From: Chitinophaga sp.
GTDB lineage: Bacteria > Bacteroidota > Bacteroidia > Chitinophagales > Chitinophagaceae
NCBI RefSeq assembly: GCF_017745275.1
Contig: NZ_JAGHZS010000007.1
Location: 316,751-380,750, forward strand
DNA length: 64,000 nucleotides
Reading direction: 5' to 3'
A program made the position numbers and the translations under genes. Below are positions 16,461 to 24,973 of the stretch, one piece after another. Below the pieces are notes generated by a model. That model had not been told where the DNA came from. It saw only the letters and a list, made by a program, of their open reading frames with translations, and made no database searches. Numbering within the stretch: the first letter of the stretch is position 1; each line of letters opens with the position of its first letter.

Positions 16461-16495
16461 AAAAAGGCCGGCGTTTATAAGCGCCGGCCTTTTTT
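16461..16495 (-). terminator. Terminator of ndk
   Basis: AAAAAGGCCGGCG (16461-16473) pairs with CGCCGGCCTTTTT (16482-16494). On the minus strand the GC-rich stem is followed by a T-run, 20 bases beyond the ndk stop. Confidence 0.9.
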
Positions 16496-16515
16496 CATCA
16501 GTAAAATGATGAGAA

Positions 16516-16932
16516 CTAGAATTTTTCCAGACCGCTGAAGAAGAAATTACCTTCAATAGCAGCGTTCTCATCAGAGTCGGAACCGTGAACTGCGTTACGG
16601 CCAATTGACTCTGCATATTTTTTACGGATGGTACCTTCTTCTGCATTAGCAGGGTTGGTAGCACCAATCAGTTTGCGAAAATCTTCAACGGCGTTGTCTT
16701 TCTCCAGGATAGCTGCTACGATGTGGCCGCTGCTCATGAATTCTACCAGTTCACCGTAAAATGGTCTTTCCGCATGTACTGCATAAAACTCACCTGCTTT
16801 AGCAGTAGATAACTGCGTCATTTTCATGGCTACGATGCGGAAACCTGCAGCGTTGATCATGTTTAAAATGCCGCCAATGTGCCCGTTTGCTACTGCATCA
16901 GGCTTGATCATAGTAAATGTTCTGTTGCTCAT
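16516..16932 (-). CDS. ndk: Nucleoside diphosphate kinase
   Basis: The 138-residue protein starts NRTFTMIKPDAV (nucleotide-binding Lys) and carries the active-site His116 in NAVHGSDSDENA, which is phosphorylated during transfer of the gamma-phosphate between NTPs and NDPs. It has the normal length for a bacterial NDK. It has its own promoter and a strong terminator, so it is monocistronic. Confidence 0.97.
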   Translation of the reverse strand: MSNRTFTMIKPDAVANGHIGGILNMINAAGFRIVAMKMTQLSTAKAGEFYAVHAERPFYGELVEFMSSGHIVAAILEKDNAVEDFRKLIGATNPANAEEGTIRKKYAESIGRNAVHGSDSDENAAIEGNFFFSGLEKF

Positions 16933-16965
16933 ATAATGTTTAATTCCGAATTACAGATTAGGCCG

Positions 16966-16973
16966 CAAAAGTA
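16966..16973 (-). promoter_or_regulatory. -7 promoter box of ndk
   Basis: Read on the minus strand it is TACTTTTG, an exact TAnnTTTG, 34 bases ahead of the ndk start codon. Confidence 0.6.
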
Positions 16974-17097
16974 ATTACATTTTCTTTAGTGGTAAAAAAT
17001 TTTGAAATTCTGGCTCAAATAAAGATCTTCGCACTTCGTTTTCTGTTTCAACCACTTGTTGTGATTGGAAATCAACTCTTAACATTACAGTTTTTTA

Positions 17098-18102
17098 ATG
17101 AAGCCGATCGAGGAAATTAAGCCTTTGCTGGAAAGCCCGAAGAAAGTGGTGATCACGATGCATCAAAAGCCAGATGCGGATGCCATGGGATCTTCCTTAG
17201 CAATGTATCACTATTTAGTGCAGAAAGGACACCAGGTAACTGTAATCTCACCCACCAACTTTCCTGATTTTTTAAAGTGGATGCCCGCAGCAGATCTCGT
17301 TATAGACTACGAATCTTCTATGGACCGCGCTATTGATGCACTGAAAGACATTGATCTCCTGTTTTGCCTGGACTTCAACGCCCTCTACCGCACCAAAAAC
17401 CTGGCGCCCCACCTGGAAAAACTGGATTGTATCAAAATCCTGATAGACCATCACCTGGAGCCACATCCCAATTTTGACTACGGGGTGAGCGATACCAGTG
17501 CCAGCTCCACCGCCCAATTAGTTTATGAAACTATATATAAATTGGGAGATGAGCAGTATATTAACCTCGAAATTGCCGAGTGCATCTATGCCGGTACCGT
17601 TACCGATACAGGTTCATTCCGCTTTGCATCTACCTCTGCTGCCGTACACCGTATGGTGGCTGATTTGATGGACAGAGGATTACGCCACGAGGTAATCCAC
17701 CAGGCGATATACGATAACTTCCTGGAAAACCGCCTGCGCTTTCTCGGCCACAGCCTGCTGAACCGCATGGAGGTATTCTATGAATATAACACCGCTATGC
17801 TGGCTATTCCTTATTCAGATCTGAAAAGGTTCGACCTGCAAACCGGAGATACTGAAGGACTGGTGAACTTCCTCCTGTCTATTCAGGGGATCAAAATGGC
17901 GGCCCTGATCATCGACAGGAACTCAGAAGTGAAACTATCGTTCCGCTCCAAAGGCGACTTTGATGTAAATACCTTCGCCCGCAAATATTTTGATGGCGGC
18001 GGACACTTCAACGCCTCCGGCGGTCGCAGTGTAGACTCACTGGAAAAAACCGTTGACCGCTTCATCAAAGCCGTCGAGGAAAACGAGGACCTGTTACAAT
18101 AA
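17098..18102 (+). CDS. DHH-family phosphoesterase (NrnA-like nanoRNase / pAp phosphatase)
   Basis: The 334-residue protein has the DHH superfamily layout. MHQKPDADAMGSSLA carries metal ligands (DxD). LLFCLDFN and the DHH motif in LIDHHLEPHP near residue 122 follow. The C-terminal DHHA1 substrate domain contains FDGGGHFNASGG. NrnA-type enzymes degrade short RNA oligomers and dephosphorylate 3'-phosphoadenosine 5'-phosphate; some members also hydrolyse c-di-AMP breakdown products. A diadenylate cyclase (cdaA) is encoded 1.1 kb away, so a role in c-di-AMP turnover is possible (inference). It lies 38 bases upstream of the FKBP gene. Confidence 0.9.
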   Translation: MKPIEEIKPLLESPKKVVITMHQKPDADAMGSSLAMYHYLVQKGHQVTVISPTNFPDFLKWMPAADLVIDYESSMDRAIDALKDIDLLFCLDFNALYRTKNLAPHLEKLDCIKILIDHHLEPHPNFDYGVSDTSASSTAQLVYETIYKLGDEQYINLEIAECIYAGTVTDTGSFRFASTSAAVHRMVADLMDRGLRHEVIHQAIYDNFLENRLRFLGHSLLNRMEVFYEYNTAMLAIPYSDLKRFDLQTGDTEGLVNFLLSIQGIKMAALIIDRNSEVKLSFRSKGDFDVNTFARKYFDGGGHFNASGGRSVDSLEKTVDRFIKAVEENEDLLQ

Positions 18103-18140
18103 ACTGTACACAACGTATTTCAACCTACTAATACAATCAA

Positions 18141-19028
18141 ATGAAAAAAAACAATCAGTTATTAGTTGCAACTGCAGCATTAGGCTTACTGGTAGCCAGC
18201 TGTGGTACTGGTGTTAAAAAAACACCGGGCGGTATTGAGTATATCGTTCACAAATCCGGCAGCGGTCCACAACTGAAATTGGGTGATACCGCCCTGTTGA
18301 ACGTAACTCAGCGGATCAATGACTCCCTGCTGGGCGAATCGCGTAAAATGGTTGGAGCTCCTATTCCGGTGTTGGTGGCTAAGCCCCAGAACAAGTATGA
18401 CCTGATGGAAGGTATTGCCCTCCTGCACGAAGGCGATAGCGCTACATTCGTTATTCCCTGGGATTCATTACCTGCTCAGGAACGTCCTCCATTCGGTAAA
18501 AAAGGAGATAAGCTGAAAATTACTTTCGCTGTAGAAGCTAAATACTCTGCTGCTGCTCAGAAAGAAAAAGATGAAAAGCTCATCAAAGAATACCTGGAGA
18601 AAAACAAGATCAACGCTACTAAAAACGCTGCTGGCGTATACGTAGCTGTTACCCAGGAAGGTACCGGTAATGTGCCTAATGCAGGTGATACCGTTTATGT
18701 ACACTACACTGGTAAACTGCTCAGCGGTAAAGTATTTGATTCCAGCCAGGATTCAACTATGCGCCCAGGTATGCCGTTAGAACCAATTAAATTCCCTATC
18801 GGTCGTGGTTTCGTTATCAGAGGTTGGGATGCTGGTTTAGCCGGTCTGAAAAAAGGTTCCAAAGCTACCCTGGTAATTCCTTCTGTATTAGCTTACGGCT
18901 TACAAGGTAGTCCTCCGGTAATTCCTGGAAACTCTGTCCTGGTATTTGACGTACAATTGGTAGATATTAAAGCTGGCGCCCCTGAAGTTGCTGCTCCTGC
19001 TGCACTTCCTGTTCCAGGCAAGAAATAA
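18141..19028 (+). CDS. FKBP-type peptidyl-prolyl isomerase lipoprotein
   Basis: The 295-residue protein has a lipobox (LLVASCGTG), so it is exported and lipidated. The C-terminal domain (about 165-280) is a standard FKBP: GDTVYVHYTGKLLSGKVFDSS, the active-site PIGRGFVIRGWDAGLAGLKKGSKA, IPSVLAYG and NSVLVFDVQLV. The N-terminal region (about 25-140) is a second, degenerate FKBP-like domain. This two-domain lipoprotein resembles the gliding-associated GldI/Fkp types of Bacteroidota and would help fold envelope proteins. The C-terminal tail is Ala/Pro-rich. Confidence 0.9.
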   Translation: MKKNNQLLVATAALGLLVASCGTGVKKTPGGIEYIVHKSGSGPQLKLGDTALLNVTQRINDSLLGESRKMVGAPIPVLVAKPQNKYDLMEGIALLHEGDSATFVIPWDSLPAQERPPFGKKGDKLKITFAVEAKYSAAAQKEKDEKLIKEYLEKNKINATKNAAGVYVAVTQEGTGNVPNAGDTVYVHYTGKLLSGKVFDSSQDSTMRPGMPLEPIKFPIGRGFVIRGWDAGLAGLKKGSKATLVIPSVLAYGLQGSPPVIPGNSVLVFDVQLVDIKAGAPEVAAPAALPVPGKK

Positions 19029-19031
19029 TAA

Positions 19032-19210
19032 AACAGCCGTTAGCTTTTAGCTATCAGCTTTTAAAAAAAGGAGACCGGTACAATACCGGTCTCCTTTCTT
19101 TTTATAATAATTATAAAAAAGGAGATCAATACCCGATCTCCTTTTCTACATTTCTTTTTTATTGATCTCCGCTGCATTTACTAAAAGCTAACAGCTAATG
19201 GCTAACAGCT
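19032..19210. repeat. Heptamer palindrome, family B, with two inner hairpins
   Basis: The left arm 19036-19063 is four 7-base units (GCCGTTA, GCTTTTA, GCTATCA, GCTTTTA). The right arm about 19182-19210 is the complement with drift (GCTAACA, GCTAATG, GCTAACA). Inside lie a 14-bp hairpin (19067-19080 with 19084-19097, ACCGGT core, T-rich after) and a second hairpin (19121-19127 with 19135-19141). The second left arm, GGAGATCAAT, can instead pair with 19161-19170. The repeat lies between the convergent FKBP and cdaA genes. Confidence 0.9.
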
Positions 19211-19215
19211 ATTCC

Positions 19216-20028
19216 TCATGCATATCCGTCGATCAACACTTCATATAACTTTACTTTAAGGTCTTCCAGCGATACATCTTGTGTCAGCACCCCATCCATC
19301 GCATACGACACTGTTCCCCGTTCTTCCGACACAATAATCGCCAGGTTATCACTATGCTCTGTAATTCCAACTGCCGACCGATGGCGTAAACCAATACGGG
19401 TAGGCAGATTAGGATTTTCAGATACCGGCAGTATTACTTTGGCCGCCAGGATTTTATTACCTACTATAATCAGGGCGCCATCATGCAATGGGCTGTGTTT
19501 CTCAAAAATACTTTCAATCAGCTTGGCGCTCACATTCCCGTCGATAGGAATGCTGGAGGCAGAATCGAACTTCAGGCGGTAAGTAGTGGCAATTACGATC
19601 AACGCACCGGTAGAAGTACTCTGCATCCGGCTTACCGCCACAATCAGTTCATTAATAATATTTTCTTCTTCTTTATAACTCTTAAACTTATCAGGCAGGA
19701 ACAATTTGGTCAGAAAACTATCCTTACTCAACGGGGTTTTCTTTCCCAGTACCAACAGGAACTTTCGTATCTCCGGTTGAAAAATGATAATGATCGCAAT
19801 GATACCTACATTGATAAAGTTTTGTAAGATGCTGGTCAGGATTGGCATCTGTAATGCCCTGACCAGGAAATACGCGGCATATACCATCAACAACCCAACG
19901 AAAATATTGAAGGCAAGACTACCTTTTAATAAACGATATAATTGAATGATTAAAAAAACAACAATCACCAGGTCCAAAATATTCAGCCAGCGAAACTCAA
20001 CTCCATAAAATTGTATTACGTCCTTCAT
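19216..20028 (-). CDS. cdaA: Membrane diadenylate cyclase (CdaA/DacA type)
   Basis: The 270-residue protein has three N-terminal membrane segments (about 15-100) and a cytoplasmic DAC domain. The catalytic motifs DGA (183-185, in PLHDGALI) and RHR (215-217, in GLRHRSAVG) are intact. It condenses two ATP into c-di-AMP, a second messenger for osmotic and envelope homeostasis. The gene lies 24 bases downstream of folP on the same strand, so the two are probably co-transcribed. Confidence 0.96.
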   Translation of the reverse strand: MKDVIQFYGVEFRWLNILDLVIVVFLIIQLYRLLKGSLAFNIFVGLLMVYAAYFLVRALQMPILTSILQNFINVGIIAIIIIFQPEIRKFLLVLGKKTPLSKDSFLTKLFLPDKFKSYKEEENIINELIVAVSRMQSTSTGALIVIATTYRLKFDSASSIPIDGNVSAKLIESIFEKHSPLHDGALIIVGNKILAAKVILPVSENPNLPTRIGLRHRSAVGITEHSDNLAIIVSEERGTVSYAMDGVLTQDVSLEDLKVKLYEVLIDGYA

Positions 20029-20052
20029 AGTTGTAAAAATAGCAAGATTTAA

Positions 20053-20913
20053 TTAGCCTTTCATTTTCTCCATAATCCTTACTGCTTCTACAGCAGCTTT
20101 AACGTCATGTACCCTTAATATATGTGTACCCTGTTGCAGGGCAATAGTATTCAATACCGTGGTGCCATTCAATGCTTCTACCGGCGTGATGTTCAGAAGT
20201 TTATAAATCATCGACTTACGGGAAATGCCCGTCAGTACAGGTATGCCGAGCAGGTCTTTAAAAAGATGCAGATTTTTGAGCAGCGTATAATTATGATCGA
20301 TTGTTTTTCCGAATCCAAAGCCGGGATCCGCGATGAAGTCTTTGATGCCCGCCGCCCGCGCTACGGCCAGCTTTTGTTTTAGATAGTCCAGTACTTCACT
20401 GACAACATCCTCATAGTGTGGCTGCTGCTGCATGGTTGCAGGCTTTCCCTGCATGTGCATCGCAATATAGGGTACCTGCAATTGTCCTACTACCGGGATC
20501 ATTTGCTCGTCCATATCGCCTGCGCTCACATCATTAATAATAGCGGCGCCGGCATGTACCGTTTTTTCTGCTACAGCGGCGTACCACGTATCAATAGAAA
20601 TAATGGCGGTTGGAAAGCGGTTCAATATAGCATGAATAGCTGGTAATAAGCGATGTAATTCTTCGTCTGCGCCAACGACTTCCGCTCCGGGCCGCGTGCT
20701 TTGTGCGCCCAGATCCAGGATGGCAGCGCCTTCTTCCAGGTGTTGTCTGGCTTTTTCTACTACCTGGTGCAACTCATGCATACGGTTACCTTCATAAAAC
20801 GAATCGGTGGTAACATTAATAATCCCCATTACCACAGGCGTAGAAAGTGATAGTAATTGCCCCCTGCAATTAATAGCAGGAGCAGATAATGTATGGATAT
20901 GGTCTGGTTTCAT
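20053..20913 (-). CDS. folP: Dihydropteroate synthase
   Basis: The 286-residue TIM-barrel protein carries both family signatures: MGIINVTTDSFYEGNR (pterin phosphate-binding) and ILDLGAQSTRPGAEVV. GFGFGKTIDHN, TGISRKSMI and the C-terminal RVHDVKAAVEAV follow. It joins p-aminobenzoate to the pterin in folate synthesis and is the sulfonamide target. It is upstream of cdaA in a two-gene unit. Confidence 0.96.
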   Translation of the reverse strand: MKPDHIHTLSAPAINCRGQLLSLSTPVVMGIINVTTDSFYEGNRMHELHQVVEKARQHLEEGAAILDLGAQSTRPGAEVVGADEELHRLLPAIHAILNRFPTAIISIDTWYAAVAEKTVHAGAAIINDVSAGDMDEQMIPVVGQLQVPYIAMHMQGKPATMQQQPHYEDVVSEVLDYLKQKLAVARAAGIKDFIADPGFGFGKTIDHNYTLLKNLHLFKDLLGIPVLTGISRKSMIYKLLNITPVEALNGTTVLNTIALQQGTHILRVHDVKAAVEAVRIMEKMKG

Positions 20914-21169
20914 CTGGTGATATTAAGCAGTTAGCATGCAGGTATTATGCCTGATGCTCATATAGTTCAGGCCTTTTACCCGAAATTCTTTATTTTGCCT
21001 GCAAATCTATGAAGTTAAATCAATCATTTTCGAATTTAGAAATTTAGTGCTTTAATCCGGCTGCCAATTTAACGGCAACAGCACTGTGTTTCACGTTCAT
21101 CACTTTTACAAAAGAGGGAACGGGATTGTCCTTATCTTCACAGATTACCATTAACCATTAAACTATTTT

Positions 21170-22249
21170 ATGAAGATTATCCTGAACCTGTTGCGCGTAA
21201 TCGTTGGGGTGTTGTTCATCTTCTCTGGCCTTATTAAGGCGAATGATCCGTTGGGCCTGAGTTATAAGATGGACGAATTTTTCGAGGTATTACACCTGAC
21301 CTTTCTATCTCCCTATTCCCTGGCATATTCAATATTAATGAATAGCTTCGAAATAATTGCCGGTGTGGCATTGCTGGTAGGATACCGCATGCGTATCTTC
21401 TCCGTTCTGTTGCTACTGCTCATCATCTTCTTTACCTTCCTCACCGGGTATGCATTGTTCAGCGGTACCATCCGCGAATGCGGCTGCTTCGGCGACTGTA
21501 TCAAACTTACCGCCACTGAAACTTTCTGGAAAGACGTAGCCCTGCTGGTAATGATCCTCGTGATTTTCATTTTCCGCAAGCAGATCGAACCACTGAAAGG
21601 CGCCGGCATCGTAGTACTGTTGGCTACCATCTTCTCCCTCGGTGTTCAACGGTATACGCTGCAGCATCTTCCTGTTTTTGATTGCCTGCCTTATAAAATA
21701 GGTAATAATATTCCGGAGAAGATGAAGCTGCCTCCTGGCGCTACGCCAGACGTATTTGAGATGGTGTTTATTTATGAAAAAGATGGCCAGAAGAAAGAAT
21801 TCACTGCCGACAACTATCCCTGGTCAGATAGCACCTGGAAGTTTGTAGATCGTAAAGATAAACTGATAAAGAAAGGTAATGCTGAACCAGCTATCAAGGA
21901 TTTCATCCTTACTGATCTGGATGGTGTAAATCAAACGCAGGCCATTCTTTCAGAAACAAAACCGGTATACCTGTTCCTCGTACAAAATGTACAAAAAGCG
22001 GGTAGTGGCTGGGATGAAAAAATGAAGGCACTCCAGCAAAAATTGAAAAACCAGGAAGTGGTGATATATGGTGTAACCGCTTCAACAAAAGAAGAAATTG
22101 CTGCCTTTAAACAACAACACGGACTGGAGTTTCCTTTCGTGCAAATGGATGGTGTGGCCATTAAAACAGCAGGCAGAAGTAATCCATGCCTTATGCTGCT
22201 GGAGAAAGGTACCATCAAAGGAAAATGGCATTATAACGATATTCCTTAA
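21170..22249 (+). CDS. DoxX/MauE-like membrane protein with thioredoxin-like C-terminus (BT_3928 type)
   Basis: The protein has 359 residues. The N-terminal half has four or five membrane helices of the DoxX/MauE type, with ECGCFGDCI between helices (three Cys that could support redox chemistry). The C-terminal half (about 235-359) is thioredoxin-fold-like (KPVYLFLVQNV...VVIYGVTASTKEEIAAFKQQHGLEFPFVQMD) but lacks a CxxC active site. This matches the BT_3928 family widely conserved in Bacteroidota. The reaction is unknown. The gene diverges from folP. Confidence 0.8.
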   Translation: MKIILNLLRVIVGVLFIFSGLIKANDPLGLSYKMDEFFEVLHLTFLSPYSLAYSILMNSFEIIAGVALLVGYRMRIFSVLLLLLIIFFTFLTGYALFSGTIRECGCFGDCIKLTATETFWKDVALLVMILVIFIFRKQIEPLKGAGIVVLLATIFSLGVQRYTLQHLPVFDCLPYKIGNNIPEKMKLPPGATPDVFEMVFIYEKDGQKKEFTADNYPWSDSTWKFVDRKDKLIKKGNAEPAIKDFILTDLDGVNQTQAILSETKPVYLFLVQNVQKAGSGWDEKMKALQQKLKNQEVVIYGVTASTKEEIAAFKQQHGLEFPFVQMDGVAIKTAGRSNPCLMLLEKGTIKGKWHYNDIP

Positions 22250-22300
22250 CAGCCAATAATTATTGGCTGATTGCTAAACGCTGACTGCTAAAAGCTAACT
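22250..22300. repeat. Heptamer array between BT_3928-like and dppB-like genes
   Basis: AGCCAATA/TATTGGCT (about 22252-22269) forms a short hairpin. From there to the start codon at 22301 the sequence reads in strict 7-base units: GCTGATT, GCTAAAC, GCTGACT, GCTAAAA, GCTAACT. There is only one arm, without the family B core. Confidence 0.8.
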
Positions 22301-23356
22301 ATGCTTCGTTTCCTGTTACGCAAATCCGGTTATGGCATACTTGTACTATTCGGTGTAGTAGTGCTGGTGTTCTTCCTGTTCAATGTGTTGCCCGGCGATC
22401 CTGCCCGGTTGACGCTTGGGCAGCGGGCCGATGTGGCGTCACTGGAAAATGTAAGAAAGGAATTGCATCTCGACCAGCCGGTGGGGGTGCAATTCCTGTT
22501 TTACCTGAATGATTTGTTGCCCATCGGGATACATACTACCACGCAGGCAACAGAAAACCTGCATTATGTAACGTTAGCGCATATATCAAAAGAGAAAATA
22601 CTGGTGCTGAAAACACCATATCTCAGGCGTTCCTACCAGGGGAAGAAGCCTGTTGGAGATATCCTGATGGAAGCTTTGCCCGGTACCTTATTGCTGGCGG
22701 TGGCGGCAATGTTGTTTGCTACTGTTATAGGAGTGGCACTTGGCGTATTGTCGGCCGTAAAACAAAATACCTGGATGGATACGGGCGCCGTATTCGCCAG
22801 TGTAGCCGGTATTTCGGCGCCATCTTTTTTTGCAGGGATTGTATTGGCTTATCTCTTTGGTTTTGTATGGAGCGATTATACCGGGCTACATATGACAGGT
22901 AGCCTGTTTGATATTGATCCGTTCAAAGGCCGGGTGTTAAACCTGCGCAACCTGGTGTTGCCGGCCATTACCCTGGGCATCCGGCCGCTGGCCATTATTG
23001 TGCAGCTCACGCGCAGTGCCATGCTGGATGTGTTGCACCAGGATTATATCCGGACAGCTTATGCCAAAGGGTTGTCTAAATCCAGGGTGATCTGGCAGCA
23101 TGCGTTGCCGAACGCTCTCAATCCTGTTGTTACTGCTATTACCGGGTGGTTTGCCGAATTACTGGCAGGCGCTTTCTTCGTAGAATACATTTTTGGTTGG
23201 AAAGGCATTGGTAAGGTCACCGTAGATGCCCTCGACAAATTCGATTTCCCTGTAGTGATGGGAGCCATATTACTTACAGCAGCTATCTTTGTATTGGTGA
23301 ACCTGTTGGCGGATCTGCTCTACACGCTCATTGATCCGAGAATTAAACTGGATTAA
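22301..23356 (+). CDS. Peptide ABC transporter permease, DppB/OppB type (stand-alone)
   Basis: The 351-residue membrane protein has about six helices. The N-terminal region has the family FFLFNVLPGDPARLTLGQRA motif. The C-terminal inner-membrane component has the EAA loop DYIRTAYAKGLSKSRVIWQHALPNAL, which contacts the ATPase. There is a loop of about 80 residues between helices 1 and 2, larger than in E. coli DppB. The partner permease, the ATPases and the binding protein are not adjacent; a family 5 binding lipoprotein is encoded at 7293. The operon appears dispersed. Confidence 0.9.
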   Translation: MLRFLLRKSGYGILVLFGVVVLVFFLFNVLPGDPARLTLGQRADVASLENVRKELHLDQPVGVQFLFYLNDLLPIGIHTTTQATENLHYVTLAHISKEKILVLKTPYLRRSYQGKKPVGDILMEALPGTLLLAVAAMLFATVIGVALGVLSAVKQNTWMDTGAVFASVAGISAPSFFAGIVLAYLFGFVWSDYTGLHMTGSLFDIDPFKGRVLNLRNLVLPAITLGIRPLAIIVQLTRSAMLDVLHQDYIRTAYAKGLSKSRVIWQHALPNALNPVVTAITGWFAELLAGAFFVEYIFGWKGIGKVTVDALDKFDFPVVMGAILLTAAIFVLVNLLADLLYTLIDPRIKLD

Positions 23357-23444
23357 GCACTTTCCCATCTCCCCAAAATATTTTTTTAATTTCTTGTAAC
23401 ATCTGCATTTTACAGTCGTCTTCTTTTCAAACGCACTATTCTGC

Positions 23445-23960
23445 ATGTCACTAGACCGATTTCTCACACAGGTGGTTCCCGTCCGGCAAAAGCTTTACCG
23501 CTTTGCATTCCGCCTGTTGGGTAATGAGGAAGATGCACAGGATATCACCCAGGATGCCCTTATGAAGGTGTGGGGTATGCAAGAGAAAATGGCGGAGTTG
23601 CAAAATATGGAAGCCTGGTGCATGCGAATCACCCGCAACCTGGCACTGGACAAAATCAAGTCCAGGAAGTATCGGCTGGCAGATGAGCTGGACCGGGCAG
23701 GGGAGCTGCCCGCCTCACCGCAACAAAGTCCGCATGCCGCCGCCGAACAAAACGATGTAATGGTAAAAGTGCATGTGGCCATTAATGGCCTGCCTGAGAA
23801 ATACCGTACTATTCTGCAATTGCGGGATATAGACGGGCATTCTTACCAGGAAATAGCCGACATACTGGATATAGACATGAATGATGTTAAAGTGAATTTG
23901 CACCGGGCCCGTAAAACGGTACGGGAGAAACTACAAAATCAGCAGGTATATGGATTATAA
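23445..23960 (+). CDS. ECF RNA polymerase sigma factor
   Basis: The 171-residue protein has sigma region 2 (LYRFAFRLLGNEEDAQDITQD, then KVW and the helix MEAWCMRITRNLALDKIKSRK) and region 4 (LPEKYRTILQLRDIDGHSYQEIADILDIDMNDVKVNLHRARKTVRE). The stop overlaps the next gene by 11 bases. The next gene has the size and one-helix layout of an anti-sigma factor, so this is a sigma/anti-sigma pair controlling the downstream DUF4252 genes and probably itself. Confidence 0.95.
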   Translation: MSLDRFLTQVVPVRQKLYRFAFRLLGNEEDAQDITQDALMKVWGMQEKMAELQNMEAWCMRITRNLALDKIKSRKYRLADELDRAGELPASPQQSPHAAAEQNDVMVKVHVAINGLPEKYRTILQLRDIDGHSYQEIADILDIDMNDVKVNLHRARKTVREKLQNQQVYGL

Positions 23961-24426
23961 CAGGATCACTGCCATCGTGGAAAAGTACTGGGAGGGAGAA
24001 ACCACCCTGGAGGAAGAAGCATTGTTACGGGAGTTTTTCAGTACACCTCATCCTGATTTACCGGAAGCGTTGCTGGAAGCGGCACCTATGTTCCGGTATT
24101 TCCAGCAGGAAGCCGTAAAGGTTTTGGAGGAGCCGCCGGCAAAGGTAGTCCCACTGTCGGCCTCGCCATTCCGCCACTGGATGAAATATGCCGCCGTACT
24201 ACTGGTAGCTGTGGGCATTGGCTATGCCTTAAAACAACAGGGGCACCGGCAGGAGCAAGTGACCATTGCCATGAAACAAGAGGAACTGAATGATCCGCAA
24301 AGAGCACTGGATGAAACCAAGAAGGCATTACAGTTGCTGGCAAAGAACCTGAACAAGGGTACTGCCAAAATGCAAAAACTCTCTTATTTCAATGATGCCG
24401 CCACATTGATCGAAGGAAAAGAATAA
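23950..24426 (+). CDS. Putative one-helix anti-sigma factor
   Basis: The 158-residue protein has an N-terminal cytoplasmic part with YWEGETTLEEEALLREFF, a motif common to Bacteroidota anti-sigma-like proteins next to ECF genes. A single membrane helix near residues 77-93 follows (YAAVLLVAVGIGYAL), then a short periplasmic tail. No zinc-binding HxxxCxxC is visible. The role is inferred from the 11-base overlap with the sigma gene. Confidence 0.8.
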   Translation: MDYNRITAIVEKYWEGETTLEEEALLREFFSTPHPDLPEALLEAAPMFRYFQQEAVKVLEEPPAKVVPLSASPFRHWMKYAAVLLVAVGIGYALKQQGHRQEQVTIAMKQEELNDPQRALDETKKALQLLAKNLNKGTAKMQKLSYFNDAATLIEGKE

Positions 24427-24451
24427 CCACACCATTATAAATACAGAAAAG

Positions 24452-24973
24452 ATGAAACGATACCTTTTATTATTGATGGCGGTCTTTGCCAGTTTCCACC
24501 TCTCGGCGCAGCAGGGAAGCGTGATTGACCGCTTTTTCCAGAAGTACGAAAGCGACCGCAATTTCACGGTGGTCAGCATTACCCCCAAAATGTTCAGCAT
24601 GTTTGCTAAAGTAGATCCCGGGGATGCCGACGCTAAAAACATGATGCGTGTGATTCAGAAATTAAAAGGATTGCGCATCCTGGCCAAAGAAAATACGAAA
24701 GATGGGGCACGGCTATACAGGGAAGCCGCTGCTTTTCTCGGCAGCGATTTCGAAGAACTGATGACGGTGCGCGATAAAGACAGCGACCTGAAATTTATGG
24801 TGAAGGAAAATGCCAAAGGCACCATCAGTGAGTTGGTGATGCTGGTAGGTAGTTCCAGCGAGTTCATGGCAATGAGCCTGGTAGGCGATATTGACCTTAA
24901 CGAAATTTCACTGATTGCCGGATCTGTAAATATCCAGGGCATGGATAAGCTGAAAAATATTAAGAAGAAATAA
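24452..24973 (+). CDS. Secreted DUF4252 protein (first of pair)
   Basis: The protein has 173 residues with a signal peptide ending LSAQ at residue 19. DUF4252 features are VIDRFFQKYESDRNFTVVSI, KLKGLRILAKEN and ELVMLVGSSSEF. Function is unknown. It follows a sigma/anti-sigma pair, and its stop overlaps the next start (TAATG), so all four genes form an operon. Confidence 0.88.
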   Translation: MKRYLLLLMAVFASFHLSAQQGSVIDRFFQKYESDRNFTVVSITPKMFSMFAKVDPGDADAKNMMRVIQKLKGLRILAKENTKDGARLYREAAAFLGSDFEELMTVRDKDSDLKFMVKENAKGTISELVMLVGSSSEFMAMSLVGDIDLNEISLIAGSVNIQGMDKLKNIKKK

